In this document: positions 1 to 7,903 of the stretch, piece by piece
How the letters are laid out: every line of letters starts with the position of its first letter
Position numbering within the stretch: the stretch's first letter is position 1
Assembly (NCBI RefSeq): GCF_902499125.1
Contig: NZ_CABVPX010000002.1
Coordinates: 124,001 to 188,000, forward strand
Direction of reading: 5' to 3'
DNA length: 64,000 bases
DNA from: Burkholderia arboris
Lineage (GTDB): Bacteria > Pseudomonadota > Gammaproteobacteria > Burkholderiales > Burkholderiaceae
Position numbers and translations under genes: made by a program
The notes under the pieces: model-generated
The model's database searches: none
What the model saw: the letters and a program-made list of their open reading frames with translations, nothing else
What the model was told of the DNA's origin: nothing

Positions 1-180
1 TTCTCCCGTACACGATTGTCTGTTGACGGTTGCAAAGCGTCCCAATGTATCATCGAAAATCGCGTTGGCCGGAGCAGCGCGCATGATCGCGGGCCGTGCG
101 GGTAAGGTCTGCGCGTTCCGGGCTGTCCGCGATTCGCCGCCCGTGTGCGGCGGACCGCGAAAAATTCAAGGGAGATGCCG

Positions 181-489
181 ATGTCGACGTTTGCAGTGAA
201 TGGTGTCCGAATCGATCCGCTCAGCGCGCGCGTGACGCACGTGCGCTGGGCGGCCGTGAATCCGGCCGATCGCTCGTGGGCGGTGGCGCCGAGCGAAGCG
301 CCGGTGGCAGACGTGGCGCGCGCACTCGCGTCCGGCAACGATGTTCGCGCGATCTTCTCGGCATCGGACGCCACCGCGATCGGGCCCAGACTGAAACGCG
401 TGCTGTATCGCGATGCGTCGGAAGGCATCGAGCTCGACATCGATGCAACGAGCGAGTCGCGCACGTTGCGCGATTTGCCGCAGATCTGA
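181..489 (+). CDS. small conserved hypothetical protein
   Basis: This 102-residue product begins MSTFAVNGVRIDPLSARVTH. I do not recognise a named domain. The ATG at 181 is preferred over an upstream in-frame ATG at 145 because a GGGAG ribosome site lies 6 bases before it. The sequence is soluble and mixed, with no signal peptide or membrane segment. A run of basic and acidic residues in the middle (RLKRVLYRDASEGIELDI) suggests a compact alpha/beta fold. The next gene is a small putative lipoprotein 46 bases downstream. Codon use matches the neighbours, which supports a real gene, but the function is unknown. Confidence 0.6.
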   Translation: MSTFAVNGVRIDPLSARVTHVRWAAVNPADRSWAVAPSEAPVADVARALASGNDVRAIFSASDATAIGPRLKRVLYRDASEGIELDIDATSESRTLRDLPQI

Positions 490-535
490 CGGCGAGCCGG
501 TACCCGACGCACATCGCGCCAACGCGCACGCAACC

Positions 536-775
536 GTGCTCCGATCCGTCATCGGCCCATCAGCATTCGCGCTGTGTCTGGCGCTTACCGCCTGCCAGGC
601 CGCGTCCGAGCGGGCGCCCGTCCAACCGTCGCCCGAAACCGCGTCGGCAACCGTTCCTGCGTCGTCGCCGGCCGCGCCGATTCGCGGCATCGGCCTGGCC
701 CCTTCTCTGGCAGGGCAGAGTCACTGGGTCGTCGGTCAATGCACGAGCAACGGCACCGTCAAGGTATGTAATTGA
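536..775 (+). CDS. putative small lipoprotein
   Basis: Read from the GTG at 536, this frame encodes 79 residues. It opens with a hydrophobic segment (SAFALCLALTAC) ending in a lipobox LTAC, so Cys would be lipidated after signal peptidase II cleavage. A Pro/Ala/Ser-rich linker follows, then a short C-terminal stretch with two Cys (VVGQCTSNGTVKVCN), possibly a disulfide. A longer reading from 413 would bury the signal peptide behind some 40 Arg/Ser-rich residues and overlap the previous gene, so I reject it. No strong ribosome site is visible. The target membrane and role are unknown. Confidence 0.45.
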   Translation: MLRSVIGPSAFALCLALTACQAASERAPVQPSPETASATVPASSPAAPIRGIGLAPSLAGQSHWVVGQCTSNGTVKVCN

Positions 776-1063
776 CCGGCGTCGGCGGAGCGGAGCCTGA
801 TCCGTGCAAGCGAGCGCGGTACTCTGCCATGGCGCCGCGTCGATGGGCCGGTTGCCGTCAGTTCGGAAGGCAGGACGACGAGACTGACAGAACGGGCCGA
901 TGAGGCCCGCACTGCGCGCCGCGCACCGCGGCACTCAAGAAAACAAAAAAATCCAGGGTGCCATGTCGATTTCCGTCGGGGTCGTCCGTCGTAGCATCGG
1001 AGGCGTGCGCATCGCGCGTCCGTCCCGATTTTCGATACGACAACCGACTGAAGGAGCGACACC

Positions 1064-1537
1064 ATGTCCACGTCCGTCAAGCCGATCCCGGAAGGGATGC
1101 GCACGCTGACACCGCATCTGATCTGTGCGGGCGCGGCCGCAGCCATCGATTTCTACAAGCGCGCATTCAATGCGAGCGAACTGTTTCGCCTCGCGATGCC
1201 CGACGGCAGGCTCGCCCACGCGTGCCTCGCGATTGGCGATTCGACACTGATGCTGGTGGATGAAATGCCCGAGCACGGCGCGCTCGGGCCGAAGGCGCTG
1301 AAGGGCACGTCGGTCTGCCTGCACCTGTACGTGCCGGACACCGATGCGGCGATCGCGAAGGCGGTCGCGGCCGGCGCGACGGTCACGATGCCGGCCGCCG
1401 ACATGTTCTGGGGCGATCGGTACGGACAGGTCGAGGATCCGTTCGGGCATCGCTGGTCGCTCGCGACGCACCAGCGCGACCTGACACCCGAACAGATCGC
1501 GGCGGCAATGGCCAGCGCGCCGCCGTGCGGGAGCTGA
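1064..1537 (+). CDS. VOC-superfamily (glyoxalase/PhnB-like) protein
   Basis: The 157-residue protein has the PhnB-type vicinal-oxygen-chelate layout. It contains an N-terminal half with HLICAGAAAAIDFYKRAFNA, and a C-terminal half ending in WGDRYGQVEDPFGHRWSLATH, the hallmark of this subgroup. Family members use paired beta-alpha-beta-beta-beta modules to bind a metal or small molecule. The substrate cannot be predicted from sequence, and some relatives are mistaken for bleomycin-resistance proteins. The ATG at 1064 follows a GGAG ribosome site by 7 bases. It stands alone and converges with the diguanylate cyclase gene across a 22-base perfect palindrome at 1581-1602. Confidence 0.85.
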   Translation: MSTSVKPIPEGMRTLTPHLICAGAAAAIDFYKRAFNASELFRLAMPDGRLAHACLAIGDSTLMLVDEMPEHGALGPKALKGTSVCLHLYVPDTDAAIAKAVAAGATVTMPAADMFWGDRYGQVEDPFGHRWSLATHQRDLTPEQIAAAMASAPPCGS

Positions 1538-1580
1538 ACAGACGCGGTCACACAGTCGCGTAGCCGCGGTCGAGCGACTG

Positions 1581-1602
1581 CGCGGCGGCCCGGGCCGCCG
1601 CG
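1581..1602. terminator. perfect palindrome between convergent genes
   Basis: The 11-base arms CGCGGCGGCCC and GGGCCGCCGCG adjoin with no spacer. The element lies 44 bases after the VOC gene and 21 bases before the end of the convergent cyclase gene. In RNA it would form a very stable GC hairpin from either strand. No T-tract follows, so factor-independent termination is uncertain. Confidence 0.45.
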
Positions 1603-1622
1603 TGCGCCCGGACCGATCACGG

Positions 1623-2594
1623 TCATGCGCCGGCTGTCTTGCCGCGCTGCTTGTCTTCGTACATCAGGCGATCGGCCGATGCCAGCAGGTCGGCGACGGT
1701 GTGATGGCGTGCAGGATCGTAGGCAACGTGCCCGACGCTGAACCGGATCGCATAGCCGCGTGCGTCGGCAGCGTTGCGCAACGCGAGCGCCTGCGTCACG
1801 CGTTCGACCGGCTCGGCGACGTCGGCCGGATCGGCGGCGCTCAACAGCACGACGAACTCGTCGCCGCCGAGCCGTGCGATGACGTCGCTGTCGCGCAGCG
1901 CGCCCGTCAGCGTGTCGGCGAACGCCTTGAGCGCGCGGTCGCCTTCTGCATGGCCGAAGCGGTCGTTGATCGCCTTGAAATCGTTCAGGTCGAAGAACAG
2001 CAACACGGCGTGACGACCGAGGCGATCGCACAGGCTCAGCACGTGGCGGGCGAGGATCTCGAAGCCGCGCCGGTTCGTCAGTTGCGTGAGTTCGTCGGTG
2101 GTCGCGAAATGCAGCGCGGCGATTTCGCGCTCGGTCATGTGGGCGAGATCGCCGAGCAGCGCGAGCTCTTCGGGTTCGAGCGAGCGCGGCCGCGTGTCGA
2201 TCAGGCACAGCGTGCCGATGGGCGCGCCGTTCGGCGCGGCGAGCGGCCGGCCGGCGTAGAAGCGGATGCCGGGCGTGCCGGTGACGAGCGGGTTATCGTG
2301 GAAGCGGTTGTCGTTCAGTGCGTCCTGAATCACCATCGTGTCGCCCGAGAGCAGGGCGTGAGCGCAGAATGACACGTCGCGCGACGTCTGCGCGGCGTCG
2401 AGACCTGCATGGCTCTTGAACCACTGGCGATTCTCGTCGACGAGGCTGACGAGGGCGATCGGTACGTCGAACAGCCTGCGTGCGAGACGCGTCAGGCGGT
2501 CGAAACGCTCTTCGGGCGGCGTGTCGAGGATCGACAGCGAATGAAGCGTATCGAGCCGGGCCGCCTCGTTGGCCGGTTTCGGTGCGATTTGCAT
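1623..2594 (-). CDS. GAF-domain diguanylate cyclase
   Basis: This 323-residue soluble protein has an N-terminal GAF sensor domain (about residues 25-165, with VSLVDENRQWFKSHAGLD and GTLCLIDTRPR). A C-terminal GGDEF domain follows (about 166-320). The active-site GGDEF is intact at 243-247, preceded at five-residue spacing by the inhibitory I-site RDSD (234-237). It should therefore make cyclic di-GMP from two GTP and be feedback inhibited. There is no transmembrane segment, so it senses a cytosolic ligand or redox state. No EAL domain is present. It is monocistronic, and its output could bear on fimbriae and motility. Confidence 0.93.
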   Translation of the reverse strand: MQIAPKPANEAARLDTLHSLSILDTPPEERFDRLTRLARRLFDVPIALVSLVDENRQWFKSHAGLDAAQTSRDVSFCAHALLSGDTMVIQDALNDNRFHDNPLVTGTPGIRFYAGRPLAAPNGAPIGTLCLIDTRPRSLEPEELALLGDLAHMTEREIAALHFATTDELTQLTNRRGFEILARHVLSLCDRLGRHAVLLFFDLNDFKAINDRFGHAEGDRALKAFADTLTGALRDSDVIARLGGDEFVVLLSAADPADVAEPVERVTQALALRNAADARGYAIRFSVGHVAYDPARHHTVADLLASADRLMYEDKQRGKTAGA

Positions 2595-2856
2595 GGGCCT
2601 GGCCTTGTCCCGGCTGCATCGCCGGTCACGGGATCGTATGTCGGACAGTATCGCGCATTTGTCGATGCCTCGCCACGTCGCGCGTCTCGCCGCGGTGTGG
2701 ATCGGCTCTGTCGGGATCGGTGAAGATGCGGTGAGAAGTGGTGGTCATCGGTCCACGTTTCGTTCCGATGCGGAATCGGATGCGCGATACCTCAAGGTGG
2801 TCGTCGCCGTGCCGTAAATAGGGCGAGTCCAATCGTTCATCGCATCCCATCGCACC

Positions 2857-3084
2857 ATGGTTCGAATTCTGTACGCGGGCTATCTCGCGTTTGCGCTGTA
2901 TCTCATTTACCCGATGGTCCAGAGCGCGCTGGCATTCAGCACCGATTGCGTGAGCAACGTGCTGCCGGGAGGCGCTCACGGCCTGTCTGCGAACTCGGCA
3001 AGCGGCGCGGACGGGCACGCGAACCGCTGCGCGCCGTCGGCACATGCCGGCGCCGCGACCGGGCGGGCGCCTGACATCCATTGA
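2857..3084 (+). CDS. possible small membrane-anchored protein
   Basis: A 75-codon frame opens with a hydrophobic helix (ILYAGYLAFALYLIYPMVQSALAF) followed by a Gly/Ala/Ser/His-rich tail with two Cys. GC-rich third positions resemble neighbouring genes and the N-terminus could be a signal anchor. There is no clear ribosome site before the ATG, and the tail is low complexity, so it may be spurious. Outside this frame, 2595-3234 holds only the presumed promoter region of the cyclase gene and nothing else I recognise. Confidence 0.35.
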   Translation: MVRILYAGYLAFALYLIYPMVQSALAFSTDCVSNVLPGGAHGLSANSASGADGHANRCAPSAHAGAATGRAPDIH

Positions 3085-3234
3085 ATGCAGCGACGTCGTG
3101 CGCGACGGGCAATCCGCGGTGCGGTGCGCTGGCCATTCGGCCGAATTGAACGCCGCGCCACGCTCGCCGATCATTTGCGACAGGGCGGATCGAATGCGGC
3201 CGGTCGGGCGCCGGTTGAGCGCGCGTGTCGTGCG

Positions 3235-3858
3235 TCAGTAGCTGGAGCGGTACGGCGTGCCCTGGTCGAAGCGGCTTTGCCAGTGCGTGAGATAGCGCGA
3301 CGCGAGTTGCGGATTGTTCCAGACCACGACGACGTTCTCGGAGTTGCGGCTCGCGGCCGACGCGCTGTAGTTGAACGAACCCGTTTCGACGTGTTCGGCG
3401 TCGATCACGAGGTACTTGTCATGATGGATCGCATACGCGTCGATCGTGCGCGTCGGGATCCCCGCATTGACGAGCAGGTTCAGCGCCTGCTTGCTGCTCT
3501 TCGCGCGATTGCCCTTGTCGTCGACCACCACCGCGACATTGACGCCGCGTCGTTTGGCGTCAAGCAGCGCGCGCGTGACGGGTGGCGACGTGAACGAATA
3601 GGCGGCGACGCGGATCGAGCTGCGCGCAGCCCCGATCGCTTTCAGCACGAGCGCCTCGGCACCGCCGTCGGGCGAGAACGCCGATTCGACGACCTGGGTT
3701 GCGGGGGCTTCGTGAGTGGGGGCCGGCAGCCATCGCGACACGAGGTCGATCGCCTGCTGGAGCAGCGATTCACTTTGCGTCTTGCCGAAGGCGGCGAAGG
3801 GTGTGGCGAGCAGGGAAGCGGCGAGACAGGCAGCGGCGAGGCGATTGCGCGACAACAT
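3235..3858 (-). CDS. phospholipase D-family nuclease, exported
   Basis: The product (207 residues from the ATG at 3858) has a signal peptide (LAAACLAASLLATPFAAFG) and one HKD motif, HHDKYLVIDAEHVETGSFN, fitting HxKx4D then GSFN. Single-HKD proteins of the Nuc/endonuclease type act as homodimers that share one active site and cleave DNA phosphodiesters through a phosphohistidine. A periplasmic location is inferred. The longer reading from 3924 adds 22 residues before the signal peptide and is disfavoured. It lies alone. An alternative substrate is phospholipid, but length and the single motif favour nuclease. Confidence 0.85.
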   Translation of the reverse strand: MLSRNRLAAACLAASLLATPFAAFGKTQSESLLQQAIDLVSRWLPAPTHEAPATQVVESAFSPDGGAEALVLKAIGAARSSIRVAAYSFTSPPVTRALLDAKRRGVNVAVVVDDKGNRAKSSKQALNLLVNAGIPTRTIDAYAIHHDKYLVIDAEHVETGSFNYSASAASRNSENVVVVWNNPQLASRYLTHWQSRFDQGTPYRSSY

Positions 3859-4194
3859 CGTGGACAGCGAACAATTTCGAGACAGCGGGCCGTGAGTGTA
3901 ACGCACACGCAGTGGCCCGGTCACGCGCGGATGCGAAGCGATTGCTCGCGCGAGGATTGGCCGCAGTGGCGGGGGTGACGCAAAGTTGCGTTGTGCGGTC
4001 CGCGGGTGCGATCGGGGCGATCAACGGAGCATGTAGGCGAAGGTGAAGGCGGTGCGATTGCGTTTGCCGTTGCAGGGCATCGGCGTGCGATCAGTACGCG
4101 CGCAGTCGGGCGGACTCGACTCGAAACGGTCCGCAGTCGAAGCGCGCGCAACAGGCGATTCGGAGGCGTCGGCCGATCATCCGCATGTTGCACA
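3859..4194. other. 336-base gap, no gene recognised
   Basis: It lies between the start of the PLD-like gene and the end of the HxlR gene, so it should contain the PLD promoter and the HxlR terminator. Open frames across it are Arg/Pro/Ala-rich on both strands and lack ribosome sites. I see no repeat or RNA structure that stands out. Confidence 0.4.
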
Positions 4195-4683
4195 TCAATC
4201 CGTGGCTGCGGGTGCCCCGGTTTCGCCGGTGGCGACCCACCCGGGGCCCGGCTCGGGTTGCACGTCGCGGGCGTCGAGCGGTTCGCCGCAGGCCGAGCAT
4301 ACGGTGACGGCGTGCATCAGCTGGCCGCAAGTCCGATGGCGCAATTGCACCGGCGGCCCCTGGCCGTCGTCCTTCCAGCGGTCGCCCCACGCCATCAGCG
4401 CGAGCAGGGCCGGGTAGAGGTCGAGGCCTTTTTCCGTCAGCCGGTATTCGAAGCGAGGCGGGCGGTCCTGATAGGCACGCTTGACCAGCACGCCTTCTTC
4501 GACGAGCCGTGCGAGCCGTTCGGCCAGCACGTGACGCGTCAGGCCGAGCTGGGTCTGGAACGCATCGAAGCGGCGGCAGCCGAGGAATGCGTTGCGGAGG
4601 ATCAGCATGGTCCAGCGGTCGCCGAGCACGGCGAGCGTGCGCGCGACCGAACAGTTCAGCGTGCCGATGTCATCCCATTTCAT
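4195..4683 (-). CDS. HxlR-family transcriptional regulator
   Basis: The 162-residue protein has the HxlR winged-helix core (about residues 8-105). It includes the conserved early Cys11 (LNCSVARTLAVLGDRWTMLILR) and the recognition region QTQLGLTRHVLAERLARLVEEG. A C-terminal extension carries TCG and CSACGE, which may bind metal or form a thiol switch as in other long HxlR members. Many relatives sense quinones, aldehydes or oxidation through the N-terminal Cys. It is divergent from the thioesterase gene, and two matching inverted repeats in the shared gap (4737-4753 and 4814-4830) are probable operators for auto- and target repression. Confidence 0.9.
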   Translation of the reverse strand: MKWDDIGTLNCSVARTLAVLGDRWTMLILRNAFLGCRRFDAFQTQLGLTRHVLAERLARLVEEGVLVKRAYQDRPPRFEYRLTEKGLDLYPALLALMAWGDRWKDDGQGPPVQLRHRTCGQLMHAVTVCSACGEPLDARDVQPEPGPGWVATGETGAPAATD

Positions 4684-4736
4684 CGTCGAGTCTCTTGCCT
4701 GTTGCGGCGGTCTTGCGGCGGTTCAGCGAAATAGCG

Positions 4737-4753
4737 GGTTCGATTATAGAACC
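4737..4753. promoter_or_regulatory. HxlR operator candidate 1
   Basis: Inverted repeat GGTTC-GATTATA-GAACC with a 7-base spacer. It shares the core GTTC-N7-GAAC with the repeat at 4814-4830 and lies near the HxlR start. It extends one further base pair on each side (G4736, C4754). Confidence 0.7.
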
Positions 4754-4782
4754 CGCCTTCGGTCGCAACCGGCCAATCCGCG

Positions 4783-4812
4783 TTGACAACCACCGGTATC
4801 GTTGACAATAAT
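4783..4812 (+). promoter_or_regulatory. promoter candidate for thioesterase gene
   Basis: A consensus -35 TTGACA (4783-4788) is followed at 17-18 bases by CAATAAT (4806-4812). The 8-mer GTTGACAA occurs twice, at 4782 and 4801, so a second overlapping promoter is possible. Operator candidate 2 lies immediately downstream. Confidence 0.5.
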
Positions 4813-4813
4813 G

Positions 4814-4830
4814 AGTTCCAATTTAGAACT
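4814..4830. promoter_or_regulatory. HxlR operator candidate 2
   Basis: Inverted repeat AGTTC-CAATTTA-GAACT with a 7-base spacer, matching candidate 1 in arm sequence and spacing. It sits just after the -10 region of the thioesterase promoter, where binding would block transcription. Confidence 0.7.
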
Positions 4831-4870
4831 TACTCACGCGGCGACGCGCTTTCAACCCGGAGACAACCCG

Positions 4871-5308
4871 ATGAATCCGCTTTCCCTGTCTGGCCTCGAT
4901 CTGCTGCGCGCCGCCGTGTCGGGCGATGCGCCGCTGGCGTCGATTTCCGAGACGATTCCGATGCGTCCGCTCGACGTCGAGCTCGGTTATGTGAAGTTTT
5001 CGGCACGGGCGGACGGCAGGCACTTGAATCCGCTGGGTGGCGTGCACGGCGGGTTCGCCGCGACGGTGCTCGATTCAGTCACGGGGTGCGCGGTGCATTC
5101 GATGCTCGACGCAGGCATCGGCTATGGCACCGTCGATCTGCACGTGAAGATGCTGCGGCCCGTGCCGCGCGACGTCGACCTGGTCGCGGAAGGGCGCGTG
5201 ATTCACCTGTCGCGTTCGCTGGGCGTCGCGGAGGGCACGTTGAAGACGCCGGACGACAAGATCGTCGCGCACGCATCGGCGACCTGCTTCATCCAGCGGC
5301 CGCAGTAA
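4871..5308 (+). CDS. PaaI-type hotdog thioesterase
   Basis: The 145-residue protein (ATG at 4871, preceded by GGAGA) has the PaaI hotdog core. Key segments are HLNPLGGVHGGFAATVLDSV, in which GGVHGG and the following acidic residue form the catalytic neighbourhood, and the closing strand VAHASATCFI. Family members hydrolyse acyl- or aryl-CoA esters as homotetramers in the cytosol. An earlier in-frame ATG at 4802 or 4811 would place the coding start on the operator and is rejected. Divergence from an HxlR regulator with paired operators suggests induction by an aromatic or quinone-like effector. The true acyl substrate is unknown. Confidence 0.85.
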   Translation: MNPLSLSGLDLLRAAVSGDAPLASISETIPMRPLDVELGYVKFSARADGRHLNPLGGVHGGFAATVLDSVTGCAVHSMLDAGIGYGTVDLHVKMLRPVPRDVDLVAEGRVIHLSRSLGVAEGTLKTPDDKIVAHASATCFIQRPQ

Positions 5309-5392
5309 CGGCGGCAACGTCGCCGCGTGGGCTGGAGCGTGGCCGTCCGGGGCGGGGGCGAAGGCCGCCTGTAAGCGTTCGCGGCGCCTGTC

Positions 5393-5408
5393 TGAAGCGA
5401 CCGCTTCA
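5393..5408. promoter_or_regulatory. inverted repeat upstream of aldo/keto reductase
   Basis: Perfect repeat TGAAGCG-AC-CGCTTCA, 44 bases before the reductase start. Its compact 16-base form suits a dimeric regulator such as a TetR- or MerR-type protein. No such regulator gene is adjacent. Confidence 0.5.
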
Positions 5409-5451
5409 ATGTGATAGCGTCTCTGCTTTCCACCGACGCGACAGGAACAGC

Positions 5452-6504
5452 ATGGAATACCGCACACTCGGCGATTCGGGCATCGAGGTCAGTCTGATCG
5501 GTCTCGGTACGATGACGTGGGGCGAGCAGAATTCGGAGCGCGACGCGCACGAGCAGATCGACTACGCGATTGCGCAGGGCGTGACGCTGATCGATGCCGC
5601 GGAGATGTATCCGGTGCCGCCGAAACCCGACACGCAGGGGCGCACCGAGCAATACATCGGGACCTGGCTCGCGCAGCATCGTGCACAGCGCGACCGCATC
5701 GTGCTCGCGACGAAGATCGCCGGGCCGGCGCGGCAGCCGCACAATCCGCGTCATATTCGCGGCGAAGGCAACCAGTTCGACCGCAAGAACCTGACCGAAG
5801 CGCTCGACGGCAGCCTCAAGCGCCTGCAGACCGACTACGTCGACCTCTACCAGCTGCATTGGCCCGATCGCAGCACGACCACGTTCGGCCGTCCCGCCTA
5901 TCCGTGGGTCGACGACGCGTACACGGTGCCGATCGAGGAAACGCTCGGCGTGCTCGCGGAATTCGTGAAGGCCGGCAAGGTACGCGCGATCGGCGTGTCG
6001 AACGAAACGCCGTGGGGCGTCGCGCAGTTCCTGCGCGCGGCCGAGACGCTCGGGCTGCCGCGCATCGCGAGCATCCAGAATCCGTACAGCCTGCTGAACC
6101 GTACGTTCGAGAATGGATTGTCGGAGTTCACGCATCGTGACGGCGTCGGCCTGCTCGCGTATTCGCCGCTCGCGTTCGGCTGGCTGTCCGGCAAGTACGA
6201 AAACGGTGCGCGTCCGGCCGGTGCGCGCATCACGCTGTTCGAGCGTTTCCAGCGCTACAGCAAGCCGCAGGCCGTGGACGCGACGTCGCGTTACGTCGCA
6301 CTCGCGCAGCGTCACGGGCTGTCGCCTGCGCAACTCGCGCTCGCGTTCGTCAACAGCCGGCCGTTCGTGCGCAGCAACCTGATCGGCGCAACGTCGCTCG
6401 AGCAGTTGAAGGAGAACATCGGCAGCATCGACGTGAAGCTGTCCGACGAGATCCTCGCGGAGATCGACGTGCTGCACGAACGTCAGCCGAACCCGGCGCC
6501 GTAA
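5452..6504 (+). CDS. Tas-like aldo/keto reductase
   Basis: The 350-residue protein starts MEYRTLGDSGIEVSLIGLGTMTWGEQN, the Tas subgroup pattern, and is close to the family length of about 346. Expected TIM-barrel catalytic residues are present: Asp (LIDAAEMYPVPP), Tyr in the same segment, Lys (VLATKIAGPA) and His (LYQLHWPDR). The nucleotide-binding end NLIGATSLEQLKENI is intact. It should reduce an aldehyde or ketone with NADPH in the cytosol; the physiological substrate is unknown. Start at 5452 follows AGGAACAG. A 16-base inverted repeat at 5393 is a likely operator. Confidence 0.92.
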   Translation: MEYRTLGDSGIEVSLIGLGTMTWGEQNSERDAHEQIDYAIAQGVTLIDAAEMYPVPPKPDTQGRTEQYIGTWLAQHRAQRDRIVLATKIAGPARQPHNPRHIRGEGNQFDRKNLTEALDGSLKRLQTDYVDLYQLHWPDRSTTTFGRPAYPWVDDAYTVPIEETLGVLAEFVKAGKVRAIGVSNETPWGVAQFLRAAETLGLPRIASIQNPYSLLNRTFENGLSEFTHRDGVGLLAYSPLAFGWLSGKYENGARPAGARITLFERFQRYSKPQAVDATSRYVALAQRHGLSPAQLALAFVNSRPFVRSNLIGATSLEQLKENIGSIDVKLSDEILAEIDVLHERQPNPAP

Positions 6505-6513
6505 GCGGCGCAC

Positions 6514-6544
6514 GGCCCGCGCGGCAGCGATGCCGCGACGGGCC
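6514..6544. terminator. nested stem-loop between convergent genes
   Basis: An outer stem GGCCCG/CGGGCC encloses an inner stem CGCGGCA-GCGA-TGCCGCG, with one bulged A. It lies 10 bases after the reductase and 38 before the end of the convergent MFS gene. There is no T-tract, so it may work in both directions as a weak terminator or mRNA 3-prime protector. Confidence 0.5.
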
Positions 6545-6581
6545 GCACCGGCGGCGCATCGCTGCGCCGTCGCTTCAGGTG

Positions 6582-7868
6582 TTATCGCATCTTGAGCCGC
6601 GTGCGCGCGACCAGCAGCGCGACGAGGCTCAGCACCGCACACCCCATCAGATAGAGCGCCGGCGACAGCCGGTTGCCGGTCGTGCTGATCAGCCAGGTGA
6701 TGACGAACGGCGCAAAGCCGCCGAACAGCGTGACGCCCGTGTTGTAGCTGACCGCGAGCCCCGTTGCGCGCGTCTGCGACGGGAACAGCTCGGCCATCAG
6801 CGCCGGCAGCGCACCGCAGTACATCGCCTTCAGCACGCCGATCCAGACCAGTGCGGCGAGCATCGTCGCGAACGACGCGTGGCGTGTCAGCCACGCGAAC
6901 GTCGGCCACACGGTGACGAGCATCAGCAGTGCCGCGACCGCCATCATGCGGATGCGTCCGGTGCTGTCGGACAGGTGGCCGACGATCGGCGTGACGAGCG
7001 TCAGCACGAAGCCGGTCGCAAGCGTCGCGGCGAAGCCCGTCGACGCAGGCAGTCCGAGCTGCTTGATCGCGTAAGTCGGCATGTACAGGATCATGTAGTT
7101 GATCGCGGTCGAGATCACGAGCGCGCCGATCGACAGCAGCACCCGCACCTTCTGTTCCGCGAACAGCTCGCGCACCGGTGCTTCGGAGCGCGCCTGCGTC
7201 TTGAACTCGACGCCTTCGTCGACGTAGCGGCGGATATACAGCCCGACCGGACCGATCGCGAGACCGAACAGGAACGGCACGCGCCAGCCCCAGCTTTCGA
7301 GTTGCGCGGGTGTCAGCGTGGCCGTCAGCAGCGCGCCGAAGCCCGATGCGAGCAGCGTCGCGAGGCCCTGGCTCGCGAACTGCCAGCTCGACATGAAGCC
7401 GCGCCGCTGCGGTGCGTGTTCGACGAGGAACGCAGTCGAGCTCGCGAATTCGCCGCCGGCGGAAAAGCCCTGCATCAGCCGTGACAGCATGATCCCGAGC
7501 GGCGCGAGAATGCCGATCGATGCGTAGGTTGGCATCAGCGCGATCAGCAGCGTGCCGACCATCATCATCGCGATCGACAGCAGCAGCGATGCCTTGCGGC
7601 CCGCGCGGTCCGCGTACGCGCCGAGCACGAAGCCGGCGATCGGCCGGATCAGGTAGGACAGCCCGAACGTGCCGAGCGTCAGCATCAGCGACGTCGCTTC
7701 GCTCGTCGCGGGGAAGAACAGCTTGGCGATCGTCACCGCGAAGAAGCCGTAGACGATCAGGTCGAACCATTCGAGCGCATTGCCGATCGACGCCGCGAAG
7801 ATGAGGCGCCGGATCTTCGCGGCGCTGGGACGCGCGGCGTCCTGCGAGGTCAGGGTGGTCGTGTTCAT
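6582..7868 (-). CDS. MFS transporter, metabolite:H+ symporter family
   Basis: The 428-residue protein carries the symporter signature segments GNALEWFDLIVYGFFAVTIAKLFFP, LIRPIAGFVLGAYADRAGRKASLL and RLMQGFSAGGEFASSTAFLVEHAP. It should have twelve membrane helices. This group moves organic acids, betaines or related solutes with protons across the inner membrane. The ATG at 7868 is chosen because upstream residues in the same frame are Arg-rich shadow sequence. The gene lies 35 bases after the M20 peptidase on the same strand, so the two are probably one operon for uptake and hydrolysis of the same substrate, controlled by the divergent LysR gene. Confidence 0.9.
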   Translation of the reverse strand: MNTTTLTSQDAARPSAAKIRRLIFAASIGNALEWFDLIVYGFFAVTIAKLFFPATSEATSLMLTLGTFGLSYLIRPIAGFVLGAYADRAGRKASLLLSIAMMMVGTLLIALMPTYASIGILAPLGIMLSRLMQGFSAGGEFASSTAFLVEHAPQRRGFMSSWQFASQGLATLLASGFGALLTATLTPAQLESWGWRVPFLFGLAIGPVGLYIRRYVDEGVEFKTQARSEAPVRELFAEQKVRVLLSIGALVISTAINYMILYMPTYAIKQLGLPASTGFAATLATGFVLTLVTPIVGHLSDSTGRIRMMAVAALLMLVTVWPTFAWLTRHASFATMLAALVWIGVLKAMYCGALPALMAELFPSQTRATGLAVSYNTGVTLFGGFAPFVITWLISTTGNRLSPALYLMGCAVLSLVALLVARTRLKMR

Positions 7869-7903
7869 CGTATGTGCAGGTCCCGTAAAAGGGGCGAAGC
7901 GCG

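Noticed and set aside
4022..4090. A short minus-strand frame ending NRTAFTFAYMLR, resembling the tail of a truncated membrane protein.
   Set aside because: Only about 19 codons can be read, with no ribosome site and no upstream remnant. It could be chance.
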